From contig NZ_NJDE01000007.1 in the NCBI RefSeq assembly GCF_002205895.1, forward strand, positions 124,001 to 188,000: a DNA stretch of 64,000 nucleotides, written 5' to 3'. This document shows positions 8,714 to 17,202 of the stretch, piece by piece. The stretch comes from Saccharibacillus sp. O23. Lineage in GTDB: Bacteria; Bacillota; Bacilli; Paenibacillales; Paenibacillaceae. The position numbers were made by a program, and so were the translations under genes. The notes under the pieces were generated by a model. It was given only the letters and a program-made list of their open reading frames with translations. It was not told the DNA's origin and did not search any database. How positions within the stretch are numbered: the stretch's first letter is position 1; each line of letters begins with the position of its first letter.

Positions 8714-10378
8714 ATGAAACCGATGAAAGAACAGCGGGAAGATTTGATTCGTCTCACCTCCCGAACCCTGTTCTCGCTTTTGCGCTCCGTCATCGACGCC
8801 AACACTTTTTTCATGGCTTACAACAACGGCAAGCAGAACAAGATTCTAAGCGCCTGGAATTCGGAAGAAGAGATGGTTCGCGAGGGAAGCGTTCTGCCTT
8901 ATACGTTATCATATTGCAGTTTGGTCGGCCGAACCGAAAGTCCGGTCATCATCGAAGATACGACGCTGTCGCCTTTGACCAAAGAAATGCCGATTACCCT
9001 GGAATTGGGCAGGACCCGTTTCCTCGGCGTCCCCGTCCGGCTGAAAAACGGGGAACTGTACGGCACGATCTGCTCGCTGGACCGCGAACATCCCTACACG
9101 GAGCAGGATGCCGAACGTTTGACGCATGTCGCTTCGGTGATCGCGGACTTGATTCATCTGGAAGAAACGAATTATTTCGACGATCTGACCGGCTTTCTTC
9201 GCTACGGCGCGCTCGAGTCTTTCTACGAGCGGGAATTGGCCGACTCGCCGAAAGCGGTCATCTTCATGGATCTCGACAATTTTAAGGGAGTCAATGACGG
9301 ATACGGCCATTCGACCGGCGATCAGGTGTTGAAGGCTCTCGCAAGCGCTATTCGTCAAGCGGCGGACGCCGATTGGCTGCTCTGCCGTTACGGCGGAGAC
9401 GAATTCGTAGTAGTCCTTCCGACCAACGAGGTGGAGCAGGTGCAGGAGGCGGTCGACCGTCTTGTTACGGCGTTCGAAGGCGAAGCGATGTCTTTCGCGG
9501 ATCAGGAAGAGCCGCTGACCCTCTCGATCGGCGTCTGTCTCGAAGCGGATTCGCTTCGGGAATATATCGAACGGGCGGATACGGCCATGTACCGGATCAA
9601 GAAAGGCGGCAAAGCCGGCGTAAGCATCTTCGAAATCGAAGATCAGCAGGCCGAGCTCGATATCCGGCACGCGCTTCAAGAAGAAGAGCTGAATCTGCAC
9701 TTTCAGCCGATCGTCGACGCGTCGACGGGCTTGGCGTTGTCTTACGAAGCGCTGCTGCGCTGGAATCATCCGAACCGCGGCGCCGTGTCTCCGGTCGAAG
9801 CGATCGAAGCCGCCGAGGAAGCCGGCCTGATCGAGCAGGTCGACCTGTGGGTACTGCGCGAAGCCTGCTTGGCGGAACGCGTGCTCCGGCCGCAGAACCG
9901 CATTCATGTCAATATCACGGTCAAGTCTCTTCGCGATCCTTATTTCGTGGAGCGTGCGGCGGAGGTGTTTCTGGAAACGGGCTGCTCGCCGAACAAGATC
10001 GAGATCGAATTGAGCGAGACGACGCAGAGACTGGATGCTTCGCATATTAGGCCGCAGCTCGAGAAGCTGATCGAGTGGGGCGTCACGTTCTCGCTCGACG
10101 ATATGGGCAGCGGCTCGTCTTCGGGCGTGGCTCTGCTGCAAGAACTTCCGATCGCCACGCTGAAGATCGATCGCAGATTGACCCAGAACGCGGAGAACGC
10201 GCGCATGAGCCGGGCCATGATTCGCGGCATCGTGGAGATGGCGAGCGAGCTGGAGATTTCCGTCGTCGCGGAAGGCATCGAGACTTCCGAACAGCGGGAA
10301 CTGCTGTCGTCGCTCGGCTGCCTTCAGATGCAGGGCTATTACTTCTCGCGGCCTCAGCCGCTGGCCGTCATCGCTTAA
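8714..10378 (+). CDS. GAF-GGDEF-EAL bifunctional c-di-GMP enzyme
   Basis: 554 residues, no membrane segment. Residues 1-150 form a GAF-like sensor (ending in FLGVPVRLKNGELYGTICSLD). The GGDEF domain has an intact RYGGDEF signature (residues 227-231) but no RxxD inhibitory site at the usual position upstream, so product inhibition may be lost. The EAL domain keeps EAL (345-347), the Asn of HVNIT, the Glu of IEIELSE, the DD pair in SLDDMGSG, the Lys of LKIDRR, AEGIET and QGYYFSRP. All catalytic positions I know are therefore present. The protein could both make and break c-di-GMP, with the GAF domain setting the balance. Its ligand is unknown. Confidence 0.92.
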   Translation: MKPMKEQREDLIRLTSRTLFSLLRSVIDANTFFMAYNNGKQNKILSAWNSEEEMVREGSVLPYTLSYCSLVGRTESPVIIEDTTLSPLTKEMPITLELGRTRFLGVPVRLKNGELYGTICSLDREHPYTEQDAERLTHVASVIADLIHLEETNYFDDLTGFLRYGALESFYERELADSPKAVIFMDLDNFKGVNDGYGHSTGDQVLKALASAIRQAADADWLLCRYGGDEFVVVLPTNEVEQVQEAVDRLVTAFEGEAMSFADQEEPLTLSIGVCLEADSLREYIERADTAMYRIKKGGKAGVSIFEIEDQQAELDIRHALQEEELNLHFQPIVDASTGLALSYEALLRWNHPNRGAVSPVEAIEAAEEAGLIEQVDLWVLREACLAERVLRPQNRIHVNITVKSLRDPYFVERAAEVFLETGCSPNKIEIELSETTQRLDASHIRPQLEKLIEWGVTFSLDDMGSGSSSGVALLQELPIATLKIDRRLTQNAENARMSRAMIRGIVEMASELEISVVAEGIETSEQRELLSSLGCLQMQGYYFSRPQPLAVIA

Positions 10379-10424
10379 CAAGCCTGCGTACGTACTTGAA
10401 CGCGTTTCGTTTTCATAGACAGCA

Positions 10425-10461
10425 AAAGGGATTCCCGCGCGAAGCGGGAGTCCCTTTTTTG
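10425..10461 (+). terminator. Intrinsic terminator between converging genes
   Basis: Stem AAAAGGGA-TCCCGC / GCGGGA-TCCCTTTT with a short loop. It has A and T runs on both sides, so it may serve both the GGDEF-EAL gene and the converging stress-protein gene. Confidence 0.8.
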
Positions 10462-10482
10462 CATGTTTCGGATGCGGTTCGA

Positions 10483-11010
10483 TCAGCGCTTAGGGGCCGA
10501 TTCCAGATCGACCGTTTCGTTGAGGCCCGGCTCGGATTTCGGATCGGAGCCTTTGCCGACGGCTTTTTTGAGCAGGTGGGTGATCATCTTGACCGCGCTG
10601 CCGCTTTCCCAATATTCGGCCGTTTCCGCATGAACGCGGATCAGCACGAGATTCGGATCGTCGTAAGGCGTATCGAGAATTTTCTCGTACAGCTTGTTCC
10701 ACAGTACTTTCTTGCGCGCGTCGTCTTCGACGAACTCCGCCGTTCCGCTGACCGAAACGTAGGATTTGCCGGCATAAGCCACATTGACGCGCGGGTCTTT
10801 CAGCAGCTCGTCGTATTTGGCGGTATCTTTTTTCGTCAGGAACCAGAGATCGCCGTCGAACTCGATATGCTGGGTCTTCATCGGACGCGAGACCAGACCG
10901 TTCTCGGAAACGGTGGTGAGCATCGCGGTTTCCACGTCTTTGATCAGATCGCGGACGGTCTCGACGGCTTGCGGATCGGAAGTCAAAGCATGTGCGTTCG
11001 AATGGGACAT
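10483..11010 (-). CDS. General stress protein 26-like, pyridoxamine 5'-phosphate oxidase fold (YdaG-like)
   Basis: 175 residues. The N-terminal two-thirds show the split-barrel flavin fold of the PNPOx-like family: MLTTVSENGLVSRPMKTQ, DGDLWFLTKKDTAKYDEL, VNVAYAGKSYVSVSGTAEFV, then WNKLYEKILDTPYDDPNLVLIRV. This matches Bacillus general stress protein 26 (YdaG). The C-terminal tail is variable. It probably binds FMN or a related cofactor and acts in stress defence, but no reaction is established. Start at 11010 with AAAAGGAGCG upstream. It is divergent from an SDR gene; in B. subtilis the counterparts ydaG and ydaD lie close together in the SigB regulon. Confidence 0.88.
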   Translation of the reverse strand: MSHSNAHALTSDPQAVETVRDLIKDVETAMLTTVSENGLVSRPMKTQHIEFDGDLWFLTKKDTAKYDELLKDPRVNVAYAGKSYVSVSGTAEFVEDDARKKVLWNKLYEKILDTPYDDPNLVLIRVHAETAEYWESGSAVKMITHLLKKAVGKGSDPKSEPGLNETVDLESAPKR

Positions 11011-11032
11011 GATGAATCGCTCCTTTTCCGTA

Positions 11033-11057
11033 ATAGGCGTTTGTTATCCATGTAAAC
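11033..11057 (-). promoter_or_regulatory. SigB-like promoter of the YdaG-like gene
   Basis: On the minus strand GTTTAC (11057-11052), 13-base spacer, GCCTAT (11038-11033). The SigB consensus is GTTTAA-N12-14-GGGTAT. The predicted transcript starts 15-20 bases before the ATG at 11010, just upstream of its ribosome site. Confidence 0.45.
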
Positions 11058-11157
11058 GTCCGGCCGCGCGGATAAACGCCGTAAAGCCGAGAAGCGCCGA
11101 TTCCGAGGAATTGTTGTCGATTCGGCGAAAAGTGTCCGCGATACCCGGAATCTCTTC

Positions 11158-11183
11158 GTTTAAATCGCGATTCTCGCGGTTAC
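11158..11183 (+). promoter_or_regulatory. SigB-like promoter of the SDR gene
   Basis: GTTTAA (perfect -35) at 11158-11163, 14-base spacer, GGTTAC at 11178-11183, about 58 bases before the start codon at 11242. Confidence 0.4.
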
Positions 11184-11241
11184 ATAAGAAACGAGTTCAT
11201 CACGGAAAACGACCATTTCGATATTCGAGGAGGCATTCATC

Positions 11242-12138
11242 ATGAGCGACTTCTACACCATGCAGGACCCTACCAAGCAGTATCCGCAGGCCGGACCGGA
11301 ATACGAACAGCAGCAGGAAGGTCCCGGACTTCAGAAAGAGATGACGCCGATTCCCGATTCGGGCGAAAAGACGTATATCGGCAAAGAGCGGCTGGTCGGA
11401 CGCAAAGCCGTCGTGACCGGAGCGGACAGCGGCATCGGCCGCGCGGCGGCGATCGCTTACGCCAGAGAAGGCGCCGACGTCGTGCTGTCGTACATGCCGG
11501 AAGAAGAAGCGGACGCGCAAGAAGTCGTGAAACTGGTCGAAGCCGAAGGCCGCAAAGCGGTCGCGTTCCCCGGCGACGTGAAAGAAGAGCAGTACTGCGT
11601 GCAGCTGATCGAAAAAGCGGTCGAGGAACTCGGCGGCATCGACATTCTGGCGATCGTGGCGGGCAAGCAGCAGTTCCGCGAGAGCATCGACGAGATCACG
11701 ACCGAGCAGTTCGACGAGACGTTCAAGACGAACGTCTACGCGATGTTCTGGCTGTGCAAAGCGGCGATCAAACATATGCCTCCGGGCGGATCGATCATCA
11801 ATACTTCGTCGATCCAAGCGTACAGTCCGTCTCCGATCCTGCTCGATTACGCGACGACCAAAGCGGCGATCAACACGTTCAGCAAAGCGTTGGCGCAGCA
11901 GGTCGCCGAAAAAGGCATCCGCGTGAACGTGGTCGCGCCGGGACCGGTCTGGACGCCGCTGCAAGTAGCCGGCGGACAGCCTCCGGAGAAACTGCCGGAA
12001 TTCGGCGAACAAACGCCGCTCGGCCGTCCGGGACAACCGGTCGAGATGGCTCCGGCTTACGTCTTCTTGGCAAGCCAAGAGTCGAGCTACGTCAGCGGCG
12101 AGACGCTGAACGCGAACGGCGGCACGGTGTCGCCGTAA
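11242..12138 (+). CDS. SDR-family oxidoreductase, general stress protein 39-like (YdaD-like)
   Basis: 298 residues. A 45-residue N-terminal extension ([30 protein letters not shown]) typical of the YdaD/YhxC/YghA group precedes the Rossmann domain. The NAD(P) motif TGADSGIG starts at residue 59, the catalytic Ser lies in [12 protein letters not shown] and the YATTK signature (Y203, K207) follows. The end is [12 protein letters not shown]. It would act as an NAD(P)H-dependent alcohol/aldehyde oxidoreductase; the substrate is unknown. Ribosome site GAGGAGG. The gene is divergent from the YdaG-like gene, and both have SigB-like promoter sequences. Confidence 0.92.
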   Translation: MSDFYTMQDPTKQYPQAGPEYEQQQEGPGLQKEMTPIPDSGEKTYIGKERLVGRKAVVTGADSGIGRAAAIAYAREGADVVLSYMPEEEADAQEVVKLVEAEGRKAVAFPGDVKEEQYCVQLIEKAVEELGGIDILAIVAGKQQFRESIDEITTEQFDETFKTNVYAMFWLCKAAIKHMPPGGSIINTSSIQAYSPSPILLDYATTKAAINTFSKALAQQVAEKGIRVNVVAPGPVWTPLQVAGGQPPEKLPEFGEQTPLGRPGQPVEMAPAYVFLASQESSYVSGETLNANGGTVSP

Positions 12139-12173
12139 GTCTCGCCGAATAACGAAAATAGCGAACGGATACC

Positions 12174-12205
12174 AAAAGGCTTCCCCGAACGGGGAAGCCT
12201 TTTTG
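12174..12205 (+). terminator. Bidirectional intrinsic terminator
   Basis: Perfect stem AAAAGGCTTCCCC / GGGGAAGCCTTTT with a GAAC loop, flanked by A and T runs. It separates the SDR gene from the converging unknown gene. Confidence 0.85.
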
Positions 12206-12228
12206 CTTTTCGCGAAAGCATAAGCATT

Positions 12229-12882
12229 TTATCCAAGAATCTTTTTGATAATCTCCGGGTCCGGAGGCTTCAGACTTAATCTGAAATCGGATTTCAGCAG
12301 AAAATCGAGCGGGTACAGATCGTCGCGCGAAGATAAAAATCCGCGGAATTCGATAAGCGGAAGATCATCCGTATCCAGCACGACGTTTTGCTCGTTCATG
12401 ACGATTTTCGGTTTGCCGAAGTTCACGATCACGAACACGTCTTCAAGGTCCGACATCCGGTACAGCGTATTGCGTTCGTCGAATACTTTTTCCGCGGTAT
12501 CGAGCGTCAGCAGGTGATAATCCCGCCCTCTCCAATGCATATCGATAACTTGAAAAGCCTTAGCATTCAGCAGTTCGGCCAAACGCTGCGACGTCAGATC
12601 CGACTCGATCCCGATGATATAGCCGTTCTTGTCCATATCGTTGCCGTAAGGCGTATCGTAACCTTTGCCGAAGTCTTCGCGGTAAGTAAGCTCCGCGACT
12701 CGCATGCGATCCAGCTTCGGGGCCGGATCTTCGTCGGGAGCGGAGATATACGGGATATGCAGTTTTTCTTCCGGCACGAGTTCGATAATATCGTTAGGAA
12801 GAGTATCTATAACGGGATGAGCAGCAGGCGGCATGAGATAAATATATCCCATCGAAGCCAAGCCGTCGCAGGTCATGCGCAT
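12229..12882 (-). CDS. Hypothetical protein, second gene of an unrecognised pair
   Basis: 217 residues, acidic, no signal peptide or membrane helix. The start at 12882 has AAAGGAG nine bases upstream. Visible features are an early YIYLMPPAAHPVID segment, an RVAELTYREDFGKGYDTPYGND block, and a Pro-rich C-terminus ending in PDPEIIKKILG. The arrangement suggests one alpha/beta domain. I do not recognise the family. It lies 65 bases downstream of a large helical protein on the same strand and is probably co-transcribed with it. Confidence 0.6.
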   Translation of the reverse strand: MRMTCDGLASMGYIYLMPPAAHPVIDTLPNDIIELVPEEKLHIPYISAPDEDPAPKLDRMRVAELTYREDFGKGYDTPYGNDMDKNGYIIGIESDLTSQRLAELLNAKAFQVIDMHWRGRDYHLLTLDTAEKVFDERNTLYRMSDLEDVFVIVNFGKPKIVMNEQNVVLDTDDLPLIEFRGFLSSRDDLYPLDFLLKSDFRLSLKPPDPEIIKKILG

Positions 12883-12947
12883 AAGAGTTTTCTCCTTTGT
12901 GTAGGGAGTGTTCTTTAATTAAACATAGACGCGTTTTGCGCTTTTCT

Positions 12948-14504
12948 TTATAAAAGTTCAATCAATTTCTCGATATCCTCGACGTCCAGATCTTTCGGCT
13001 TGATGCCTACGAAAGTCTTGAAAGCTTGTTCGAACGGTTCCACGACATTGACAAGGCCGGCTGCTGTGTTGATGATGCGGTGCCGTCCGTAGGATAAAAA
13101 TTCCCGCGTAGCCGAGCCGAATAATTGGCCCCGTTCATGCGTTTTGTTGAGCTTGTACGTCCATTTGTACAACTCCAGAAACACGGCTTCGGAATCGGCG
13201 GCCGAAACGCCCGACTCTGCTTCGATAGGGTCCGCATTCCATATGTCTTGAATCTCTTCCGCGTACAGATCGCGCAGCAGCAGGAGCGGGATTAGTCGTC
13301 GCTTCAACGCGATCAGCTCTTCTTCGTCACCTTCTTCGACTTCTTGATTCGCTTCGATCGCCTTGTCGCCGAAATACAAGCAGGCTTCGCTGAGTCTATC
13401 GCGCAGATAAGGACGCAAAGCGAATTCCGCGATGAAGAGGATGATCATATAAAGCGCGGGACGATCTTCTTTGACCGTATCGGGTTCGAGAAAATGCATC
13501 TTGTAGTCGCTGTATTCGAGGCCTTCCAGATCCGCGGCTTCCTCGAAGTTGAACGGCACGTCCTGAAGCAGATTGTCCAACAGCAGAATGCGAACAGGAT
13601 GGCTTTTGACCAACGTGAATAGCGAAGCGATCTTTGCGATAGCTGACCATTTGCGTTTATCCGCCGCCGGATCGTAATCTTCGTCGTCTCCATGTTCTTC
13701 CGCATAAGCTGCCGCGACTTGCGAAATGCCTGCGGCCGCGCACTCCAGATAATACGTATGCCACTTCGTTTCGTAGAGTTCCAGATCGCGCTCGATGTTC
13801 TGACTGCCCGCAAGGTCGCCGAGGACCGTTCGGAAATACGCATGTTGTTCGCGCAGCCGCATCCGTCGGTTGTCTTTTGCGACATCTTGATGATGCGGAT
13901 GCAACAGCCAGTCTTGGCGCACAAAGCGTTCGAAGAAGCGAAAACCTGCGCCGTGACGGCGACCTTTCTCGCTCCAAGTCTCGAACAGTCCGGCATCCCG
14001 TTCAGGCGTAGAGGGGCCGACATCGAATTCGAGCGGCATCGGCTTCGAGCAGAGACGCTTTATCGCGTCTTCTTTCTGTTGTTCACTCAGTTCGGAGGAA
14101 GACGGAGCACCGCCTGCGCCGATCCCCTGATCGTTCAAATACAGAATCGAATTCTCGAATGTATCCAACCAAGCGCGCGGGTCCATGAATAGATGTTCTT
14201 CCAACAGCTCTCGAAGTTCATGCCCCAGAATCGTATGATCCGCATATTGATTCAGCAGCTCGATCTCCCGTACAGAAAAATGAGACTGCTCTTCGTATAA
14301 CTGACGCAGCGCATGGAATTTTACGGCTTCTTCGATCAATTCTGCGTCCAACCCCAGATACAGACAAGCATCCCGCATCGGCTGGCCGGTATCGACCGCT
14401 CTAAGAATCGCTTGCAGACTCCATTCCCGGTACAGCTCAATAAATTCGAATTGAAAATCGCAGGTATCGATCATGAACTTATGTAAGGCTCGGCTTCTTC
14501 CCAT
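12948..14504 (-). CDS. Hypothetical large helical protein, first gene of an unrecognised pair
   Basis: 518 residues from the ATG at 14504 (AAAGGAG box 10 bases upstream); the frame continues to 14561 without a ribosome site. The protein is soluble, acidic and predicted almost entirely alpha-helical, with short helical repeats rather than a coiled coil. Acidic patches EEHGDDEDYD and EVEEGDEEE are present, and the C-terminus carries KDLDVEDIEKLIELL. No catalytic motif or known domain was seen. It is divergent from an XRE regulator across an intergenic region that holds repeated AGACACA boxes. Confidence 0.6.
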   Translation of the reverse strand: MGRSRALHKFMIDTCDFQFEFIELYREWSLQAILRAVDTGQPMRDACLYLGLDAELIEEAVKFHALRQLYEEQSHFSVREIELLNQYADHTILGHELRELLEEHLFMDPRAWLDTFENSILYLNDQGIGAGGAPSSSELSEQQKEDAIKRLCSKPMPLEFDVGPSTPERDAGLFETWSEKGRRHGAGFRFFERFVRQDWLLHPHHQDVAKDNRRMRLREQHAYFRTVLGDLAGSQNIERDLELYETKWHTYYLECAAAGISQVAAAYAEEHGDDEDYDPAADKRKWSAIAKIASLFTLVKSHPVRILLLDNLLQDVPFNFEEAADLEGLEYSDYKMHFLEPDTVKEDRPALYMIILFIAEFALRPYLRDRLSEACLYFGDKAIEANQEVEEGDEEELIALKRRLIPLLLLRDLYAEEIQDIWNADPIEAESGVSAADSEAVFLELYKWTYKLNKTHERGQLFGSATREFLSYGRHRIINTAAGLVNVVEPFEQAFKTFVGIKPKDLDVEDIEKLIELL

Positions 14505-14605
14505 TGTGATAAAGCTCCTTTTTAGAAGATAGAGGTTATGTAGAGCAATAAATGTGAACAAACGGTGTCTTTTTTGAAAAGGATAGAGAATGACTGTTTT
14601 CTAAA

Positions 14606-14887
14606 TGTGTCTATTGTGTGTCTTTGATGACAAGCAGAGAGTCCTCTTCCGCGCAAAATCGCCTTTTCAGACTTCGACAGCCTTCTTGCGAAATTTCGAT
14701 CTTTTTTTCGAGAACCCCAAAATCGTGGTGGTAAGCTCCAATCAAGCCGGAAAGGAGCGTGAATAGTGACGATCGTCATGGCTGGCAGAGGATTTCGTCC
14801 GTGGGTAAAATTTCCTTCTTATTCTATGATGAGTAAAGACACAAAGTAAAGTAGGCGGTGAGGGGGATTTACGGTTCTAAAGACACA
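14606..14887. promoter_or_regulatory. Four AGACACA boxes between the unknown pair and the XRE regulator
   Basis: The 353-base gap 14505-14857 has no convincing gene. It carries TGTGTCT at 14606-14612 and 14617-14625 (11 bases apart, one helical turn) and the inverse AAAGACACA at 14835-14843 and 14879-14887 (44 bases apart). The last copy overlaps the first codons of the XRE gene. Placement fits operators for the neighbouring regulator; this is inference. Confidence 0.4.
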
Positions 14888-15238
14888 CGTTTGGGAGCGA
14901 AAATACGCAAACTCAGAAAAGAACGGCATATGACGCAGGAGAAATTGGCAGAAAAAGCTGAGATCGACACTTCGTACCTCGGACAGATCGAACGCGGAGA
15001 AAGACATTCACCGGGCATCGCCATTATCGCCAAGATCGCGCAGGCGCTGAACGTGAGCGAGGGCGAACTGCTTAGCGGAGAAAAGGAATCGGAATTTTCG
15101 ACGCCGAGCCATGCGGCTGTTTCCGAGGATATTCCGGAGCGTATCGCGGATGAATTAAGGCTCATGACGCCGAGGCAGCAGCGATTGTACGAACGGGTCT
15201 TCCGGGCTATACGCGAATTGTCGGAGTCGAGAGATTAG
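14858..15238 (+). CDS. XRE-family helix-turn-helix regulator
   Basis: 126 residues. Residues 10-70 form a classic HTH_3 domain: LGAKIRKLRKERHMTQEKLAEKAEIDTSYLGQIERG and then IAKIAQALNVSEGELL. A linker and a helical tail (RIADELRLMTPRQQRLYERVFRAI) follow, probably for dimerisation. The start is uncertain: GTG at 14858 has only a weak ribosome site, and the AGGGGG just inside it has no good start at the right distance. It probably controls itself and the divergent unknown pair. Confidence 0.85.
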   Translation: MRGIYGSKDTRLGAKIRKLRKERHMTQEKLAEKAEIDTSYLGQIERGERHSPGIAIIAKIAQALNVSEGELLSGEKESEFSTPSHAAVSEDIPERIADELRLMTPRQQRLYERVFRAIRELSESRD

Positions 15239-15277
15239 ATGACGTACAAGCAAATTCAGGAATGATAGGAGAAGCAG

Positions 15278-16792
15278 ATGAGAGCGATATGGAAAAGGAC
15301 GGTCATGAGCGCGTTGGTAGTATTCATCTTGTTGGAAGGAACGGCGACTTTATCAGCAAATGCAGCACCAATCAAAGTTTACGGGATCAGCGTGTCGGGT
15401 CCTCCGAATCCTTTTTACGTCAAAAGCACCTTCCAACTTAAGCCGCAAATCAAGGCTTCTTCAGAGACAAAAAACGTAAAAATAGGATACAAGTCCGGCA
15501 ACAACGCAATCGCCGCAGTCAGCCCTGCCGGCGTGGTCACCGCGAACGGCGCAGGCAAGACGAACATCGAAGTGACGGCCGGCGGTCGATCTGTTCAGCT
15601 CTTAGTCAACGTGAAGTCCAAAGTCAGAGAGATCGGACTCGCCGCGGCTAAGTCTAAAATCACGGTCGGCGAACAAACGAAGCTGACTCCGCGGATCGTG
15701 ATGGACCATGCATCGCTTCCCGTGCCTTCCGTATCTTACAAAGTCGAAGATCCCACGATCTTATATGTGGACGCGGCAGGTAACGTTACGGCGTTGAAGG
15801 AAGGGAAGACCGACATTTCGATCCGAGCCGAGGAAAAAACGGCGAAGACAACCATCGAAGTTACAGACATCGAATGGAAGGCCACCACAGGAAACGTCAG
15901 ATTCGAACGCCCGAGCTGGAGTGCGGACGGCAAATATCTGGCTTTGAACGATCGGATACTGAACGCGCAGGACGGCCGAACGATGAAACAAACGGATAGC
16001 GATCTGATGTTTGTCGGCAATCAGCTGTACAGTTGGAACAATGAAGATCGAGATCGGGAAAGCATGTTCGTCTACGATTCGGCTTTCCGGCTGCAGCGCC
16101 AATTCGAAATGCCGGAAGAAGCCCGGAAATTTTATACGGACTCCCGATATGCGTTTAGTCCCGACGGTCGGCATTTTTATTTCCAATACAGCCATAAAGG
16201 CGTCTTCGATCTGGACATGCAGAACGGCGAAGTGATCGGGCAAGCGGCCCCGGACGATATTGACACGGCATGGGATACGACGTTGGCTCTGAGTCCGAAC
16301 GGACAGATGTTGGCGGTTCTTGGCGCATACGGTTACTCGGGGGAGTCCCGGATCTATGATTTGAACAGCGGGCGGACGATCGGCAGCACGACCGAATACG
16401 GTCCGGCAGCATTCACTCCCGATTCTCGTTATCTGGTTATCCATAATCGCGAAGGACTCGTAGTTCTGGATACGCAAAATTTTACGGTAGTTCATGAATT
16501 GCCGGGGGAATTCGAAGGCTTTGCGTTAGGCAGCGGCGGTTGGTTGGCAGTCACGAACGAGAACGGCGACGTGGATGTCTACGAGATTGAGACGTTGAAA
16601 AAAGTACGTTCGTACGCCACAAAAGAAACCCAAAAAGCGCAGCGGATGGACAAGAGTACGGATCAGCCGGTGTCGCTGACTTTCAGCCCGGACGGCCGCA
16701 AACTGGTTGTCGGCTATAGCCGATACGCTTACGGATCGAACGAGACGTACGATACGATTTGCTGGAACTTGAACGGTCTTTATATCGAGTAG
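15278..16792 (+). CDS. Secreted Big2-like and beta-propeller protein
   Basis: 504 residues. A signal peptide (basic MRAIWKR, hydrophobic core, ANA-AP cleavage region) is followed by two bacterial Ig-like (Big2) repeats at about residues 33-112 and 118-195, each ending in the GAGKTNIEVTAGG / EGKTDISIRAEE type of motif. From residue 200 on there are WD40/YVTN-like blades: SWSADGKYLAL, FSPDGRHFYF, LSPNGQMLAVLG, FTPDSRYLVIH, FSPDGRKLVVGY. It is probably an exported or cell-wall-associated sensing or binding protein. The next two genes follow closely on the same strand. Confidence 0.75.
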   Translation: MRAIWKRTVMSALVVFILLEGTATLSANAAPIKVYGISVSGPPNPFYVKSTFQLKPQIKASSETKNVKIGYKSGNNAIAAVSPAGVVTANGAGKTNIEVTAGGRSVQLLVNVKSKVREIGLAAAKSKITVGEQTKLTPRIVMDHASLPVPSVSYKVEDPTILYVDAAGNVTALKEGKTDISIRAEEKTAKTTIEVTDIEWKATTGNVRFERPSWSADGKYLALNDRILNAQDGRTMKQTDSDLMFVGNQLYSWNNEDRDRESMFVYDSAFRLQRQFEMPEEARKFYTDSRYAFSPDGRHFYFQYSHKGVFDLDMQNGEVIGQAAPDDIDTAWDTTLALSPNGQMLAVLGAYGYSGESRIYDLNSGRTIGSTTEYGPAAFTPDSRYLVIHNREGLVVLDTQNFTVVHELPGEFEGFALGSGGWLAVTNENGDVDVYEIETLKKVRSYATKETQKAQRMDKSTDQPVSLTFSPDGRKLVVGYSRYAYGSNETYDTICWNLNGLYIE

Positions 16793-16828
16793 TTAGACTT
16801 AAGCACACATAAGAGAGGGGCAAACAAT

Positions 16829-17176
16829 ATGTTCGCAATGGGATTGGTCGGAGGCATTTTCGGAATTATCGCGGCAATCGTCGCCATGATGATCGGAGGG
16901 CTGGATGCGGCGTTTTCGGAAACGGGAACTTCGGAAATTAGTGGGCTCGCGATTTCTGCGCTTCTGTTCAGTATCTTGGGAATTGTCGGATCGGCATTTT
17001 CCAAAAGCAAGCCGAAGTTGGCGGGCTGGCTGATGCTGATCAGCGCGATCGCCGGCGTCATCAGCATCTCGATGTTCTACATTTTGTCCGGCGTACTTCT
17101 GGCGGTGGCCGGGTTCATGGGCATCTTCTCGAAAAAGAAAATCAAGGACGCGCCAGCAGCGGCGCCCCTGCCTTGA
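16829..17176 (+). CDS. DUF4064-like small membrane protein
   Basis: 115 residues with three or four hydrophobic helices (residues 1-25, 41-58, 66-102) and a basic KKKIKD tail. The repeated small-residue helices with GGIFGIIAAIVAMMIGG and SALLFSILGIVGSAF are characteristic of the DUF4064 family. Ribosome site AGAGAGGGG. Function unknown. Confidence 0.7.
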   Translation: MFAMGLVGGIFGIIAAIVAMMIGGLDAAFSETGTSEISGLAISALLFSILGIVGSAFSKSKPKLAGWLMLISAIAGVISISMFYILSGVLLAVAGFMGIFSKKKIKDAPAAAPLP

Positions 17177-17202
17177 ACGGCAGCGGAAAGGTGACCGGAA
17201 AA

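Noticed and set aside
12229-14504. Toxin-antitoxin or polymorphic toxin/immunity pair
   Set aside because: The sizes and order could fit, but no toxin motif or immunity family could be identified, so no such function is claimed.
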